DNA of 8,588 nt from an uncultured Legionellaceae bacterium (GTDB taxonomy: Bacteria; Pseudomonadota; Gammaproteobacteria; Legionellales; Legionellaceae). The stretch covers positions 1 to 8,588 of the forward strand of contig CAISSD010000063.1 of assembly GCA_903887975.1 (NCBI GenBank), in the 5' to 3' direction. The translations under genes and the position numbers were made by a program. The notes under the pieces were generated by a model. That model was not told the origin of the DNA. It worked only from the letters and a program-made list of their open reading frames with translations, and did not search any database. Below, piece by piece: positions 6,853-8,588 of the stretch (within the stretch, counting starts at the first letter, position 1; every line of letters begins with the position of its first letter).

Positions 6853-7613
6853 GATGATTGTTCATCCAAAAATGGTGCTTCATCAGGATACAATTGCTTG
6901 ATTCCTCGATAAAAAGTACCTTCTGCGTTAAAAAAAGCAAATAAAAACCCAGGGCGCCCATCTAAAAATCCACCCTGTAAGACATAACAACGAAAAAACA
7001 TCCAATACATGCCCAATAAAACGCGCATCAAACCACCAAGACGACCATTCGCCAAGCGAGTTTTTGCGCTGTAAGAGGAGTATTTATTTAATTTATAAAG
7101 CATATGGCTCACATCTCGAAAGGAGTGGTGCGTGATGGCCTTTGAAATCTTCAAAATTTTGGCATCTTGAGGCAGAAGTACTTTTTCATGAACCACATCA
7201 TTACTATATGCAGCGCCAAGCCTCTTGAACAATCGCACATGGCGTTTGGGGCTGGCTGAAAAACGCAATGGTTTGCCATAAAAATGCATTTGTATGGGAA
7301 TACGATACGCCGAAGCTTGATTGGACATCATGGCGTGTTGCAGTTCTTTTTTCAAAACCGCATCTACAGATTCATCTGCATCCAAATTCAAAACCCAGTC
7401 ACCCGTTGCAAGCGCCAATGCACGCTGTTTTTGCACCCCATAACCTTGCCAGTCGGTGGTGTATATCTTGTTCGTATAACGTTTGGCGATGTCCAATGTT
7501 GCGTCACTACTGCCAGAATCCACCACAATAATTTCTTGCGCCCAATCAACCGATGCAAGACATCGATCAATATTGTGTGCTTCATTTTTTGTAATGACAA
7601 TGACACTGAGCAT
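6849..7613 (-). CDS. GT2 LPS core glycosyltransferase (WaaE/KdtX-like)
   Basis: The 254-residue product is a soluble or peripheral family 2 glycosyltransferase of the WaaE/KdtX group, whose characterised members add a beta-1,4-glucose to heptose I of the inner LPS core. Visible motifs are VIVITKNEAHNI (4-15), VDSGSSDAT (31-39), TDWQGYGVQKQRA (53-65), WVLNLDADE (73-81, metal-binding DAD), KRHVRLFKR (123-131) and NDVVHEKV (138-145). The C-terminal GGFLDGRPGF segment (214-223) is typical of the group. It is the first gene of the envelope operon and overlaps the ligase gene as ATGA. The start ATG has a run of T in front instead of a Shine-Dalgarno. The N-terminus matches the family exactly, so the start is trusted. 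The sugar donor and acceptor are inferred from family only. Confidence 0.9.
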   Translation of the reverse strand: MLSVIVITKNEAHNIDRCLASVDWAQEIIVVDSGSSDATLDIAKRYTNKIYTTDWQGYGVQKQRALALATGDWVLNLDADESVDAVLKKELQHAMMSNQASAYRIPIQMHFYGKPLRFSASPKRHVRLFKRLGAAYSNDVVHEKVLLPQDAKILKISKAITHHSFRDVSHMLYKLNKYSSYSAKTRLANGRLGGLMRVLLGMYWMFFRCYVLQGGFLDGRPGFLFAFFNAEGTFYRGIKQLYPDEAPFLDEQSS

Positions 7614-7625
7614 AAAAAAAATTCA

Positions 7626-7634
7626 ATCATACCA
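7626..7634 (-). promoter_or_regulatory. Candidate extended -10 promoter for the envelope operon
   Basis: On the minus strand TGG TATGAT reads as an extended -10 (TGn plus a 5/6 match to TATAAT). No convincing -35 is seen at 16-18 nt upstream. Initiation about 7 nt downstream would leave only about six bases, mostly T, before the WaaE-like ATG at 7613. That would give a nearly leaderless message, consistent with the absent Shine-Dalgarno. A second possible -10 (GATAAT, 7691-7686) lies upstream and would give a longer leader, also without a clear -35. Both are weak calls in AT-rich DNA. Confidence 0.3.
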
Positions 7635-7635
7635 T

Positions 7636-7713
7636 GTTTGGATTTTACCTACATTGGACGAGAAATTCCAGTGGCACCAATGAATATTATCTATTCAAAA
7701 GTAAAATCCAAAC
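7636..7713. repeat. Nested inverted repeat between GDSL lipase and envelope operon
   Basis: The outer arms GTTTGGATTTTAC (7636-7648) and GTAAAATCCAAAC (7701-7713) are perfect 13-bp reverse complements separated by 52 nt. Inside them CATTGG (7652-7657) and CCAATG (7677-7682) pair again around a 19-nt loop. The distal arm lies in the last codons of the GDSL gene (Ser-Leu-Asp-Phe-Thr), and the rest fills the 77-nt gap. On the minus-strand transcript the outer stem is followed 14 nt later by seven T just before the next start codon. That is too far for a standard terminator, but the structure could be an attenuator, a 3' protective stem or a small repeat element. Confidence 0.55.
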
Positions 7714-8572
7714 TTGAAAATAACGTCTTCACTTGAGAGGCCATAATTTCATGCAAATGTGAGGCAGGATGCACGGGATCAAAAAACAAGAACCCCTGAC
7801 AAGCATCGGAAGATGGCGCATCCATCATGGCCTCATAACAGGTGCCTGAAACATCACGAAAGCCAAATTGCTCGGGTGTTTCATAAATTTGGCTCATGGT
7901 GTGTCGCACATCAAAGAAAATCCAATCCACGTTGGGGTACACATTTTTCATCTCTTGAACCAAATCCATCAATTTTTGGTTGTGTGCATCTGATAATCGG
8001 GTTAAAACTTCCGTCATGTCAAAATCTTGAGCCGTTGGAATGCGACCCAAATCAGGTAGATTCACCACCAAAATGTGTTGCGCACCTTGAGCGGCTAAAT
8101 GTTTTAAACCATGCTCAATGCCTTTAATCACGTTTGAAACAGCTGCATCTTCGTCATCTGGTAATGCCAAATAGTTATTAGCCCCAATCCAAACCACAAA
8201 AAGGCTATTTGAATCGGCTTTATCTTGATGCGCCAGTAAGTAGCCATCAACTTCTCGCTTCAACGAAAACATTTCGTTTTCATCATCATCCGCTTCTTCA
8301 GACACACCAGCACCGCCAAAAGCGTAATCAAGTAGATGATCAGAAATTACATCATTTGGAAAACACATTTTCGTCAATAGCTCTACCCAAACTGGACCAT
8401 TGGTAAAACGACCTTGATAATAAGGTGGCGACAAAGGCAATTGTTGCTTCATGTATTCGTATAAATTACCGTTGTCCGACAAACTATCACCAAAAACAAC
8501 GATTTTATTGATGGAAGATGCTGATGCAAACATGGAGCAAAATAACAAAATACTCAAATCAAATGTTTTCAT
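7691..8572 (-). CDS. Secreted SGNH/GDSL lipase, PlaA-like lysophospholipase/acyltransferase
   Basis: This exported serine esterase of the GDSL/SGNH family has 293 residues. A signal peptide (about 1-19, MKTFDLSILLF then CSMFASASS) precedes block I FGDSLSDNGN with catalytic S30. Block II is FGGAG (85-89). Block III is WIGANNYL (128-135), in which the usual GxND reads GxNN. Block V is FFDPVHPASH (263-272) with catalytic D265 and H268. SPPYYQGRFTNGPVWVE (48-64) is typical of the Legionella PlaA/thermolabile-haemolysin branch, whose members hydrolyse lysophospholipids or transfer acyl groups. An acidic loop (about 91-100) and C245/C258, a possible disulfide just before the D-x-x-H, stand out. ATG 8572 is preferred: GAG lies 7 nt upstream and it gives a compact signal peptide. 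ATG 8584 is also in frame, and the frame stays open to the window edge, so a slightly longer protein is possible. Substrate is inferred. Confidence 0.88.
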   Translation of the reverse strand: MKTFDLSILLFCSMFASASSINKIVVFGDSLSDNGNLYEYMKQQLPLSPPYYQGRFTNGPVWVELLTKMCFPNDVISDHLLDYAFGGAGVSEEADDDENEMFSLKREVDGYLLAHQDKADSNSLFVVWIGANNYLALPDDEDAAVSNVIKGIEHGLKHLAAQGAQHILVVNLPDLGRIPTAQDFDMTEVLTRLSDAHNQKLMDLVQEMKNVYPNVDWIFFDVRHTMSQIYETPEQFGFRDVSGTCYEAMMDAPSSDACQGFLFFDPVHPASHLHEIMASQVKTLFSSLDFTFE

Positions 8573-8588
8573 TACACGACTCATACGA

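Noticed and set aside
7268..7736. Overlapping plus-strand open frames opposite the WaaE-like gene and intergenic gap
   Set aside because: They are antisense to a well-supported glycosyltransferase, lack recognisable domains and look like shadow frames.

Overview
The window looks like a chromosomal segment of an AT-rich gammaproteobacterium. Legionellales (Legionella or Coxiella relatives) is the best guess. This rests on the protein character: a close gammaproteobacterial DapD/DapE pair, a secreted GDSL lipase resembling Legionella PlaA, and a Francisella-like lipid A sugar-modification cassette. It is an inference, with no search behind it. Almost all of the window is coding. There are no tRNA, rRNA, CRISPR, insertion-sequence or phage signatures.

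Layout. Positions 7-1966 (+ strand) hold dapD and dapE, two succinylase-pathway enzymes for meso-diaminopimelate and lysine, overlapping by 8 nt. They converge on a six-gene minus-strand cluster (7613 down to 2002) for cell-envelope glycans. In transcription order this is: a WaaE/KdtX-like core glycosyltransferase, a WaaL-like O-antigen ligase, a DPM1/ArnC/FlmF2-like polyprenyl-phosphate glycosyltransferase, a GtrA-family membrane protein, a YdjC/ChbG/NaxD-like deacetylase, and an ArnT/FlmK-like GT39 transferase. Every junction overlaps, so the six genes very probably form one operon with translational coupling. Upstream on the same strand, after a 77-nt gap, is a secreted SGNH/GDSL lipase (7691-8572) whose 5' region runs off the window.

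How the genes work together. The last four genes form a complete hypothetical pathway. The GT2 enzyme loads a sugar, probably an N-acetylhexosamine, onto undecaprenyl phosphate. The deacetylase removes the acetyl group on the cytoplasmic side. GtrA is a candidate flippase. The GT39 enzyme moves the resulting amino sugar onto lipid A or another periplasmic acceptor. This matches the FlmF2-NaxD-FlmK pathway of Francisella, with a GtrA protein added. The first two genes act on LPS core extension and O-antigen ligation, so the operon links core/O-antigen assembly with a possible charge-altering lipid A modification.

Non-coding structure is limited. The 77-nt gap before the envelope operon contains most of a nested inverted repeat (13-bp outer arms, 6-bp inner arms) and an extended -10-like site almost touching the first start codon. 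A 13-bp perfect hairpin lies inside dapD. A weak hairpin overlaps the end of the GT39 gene near the 35-nt gap between the convergent operons.
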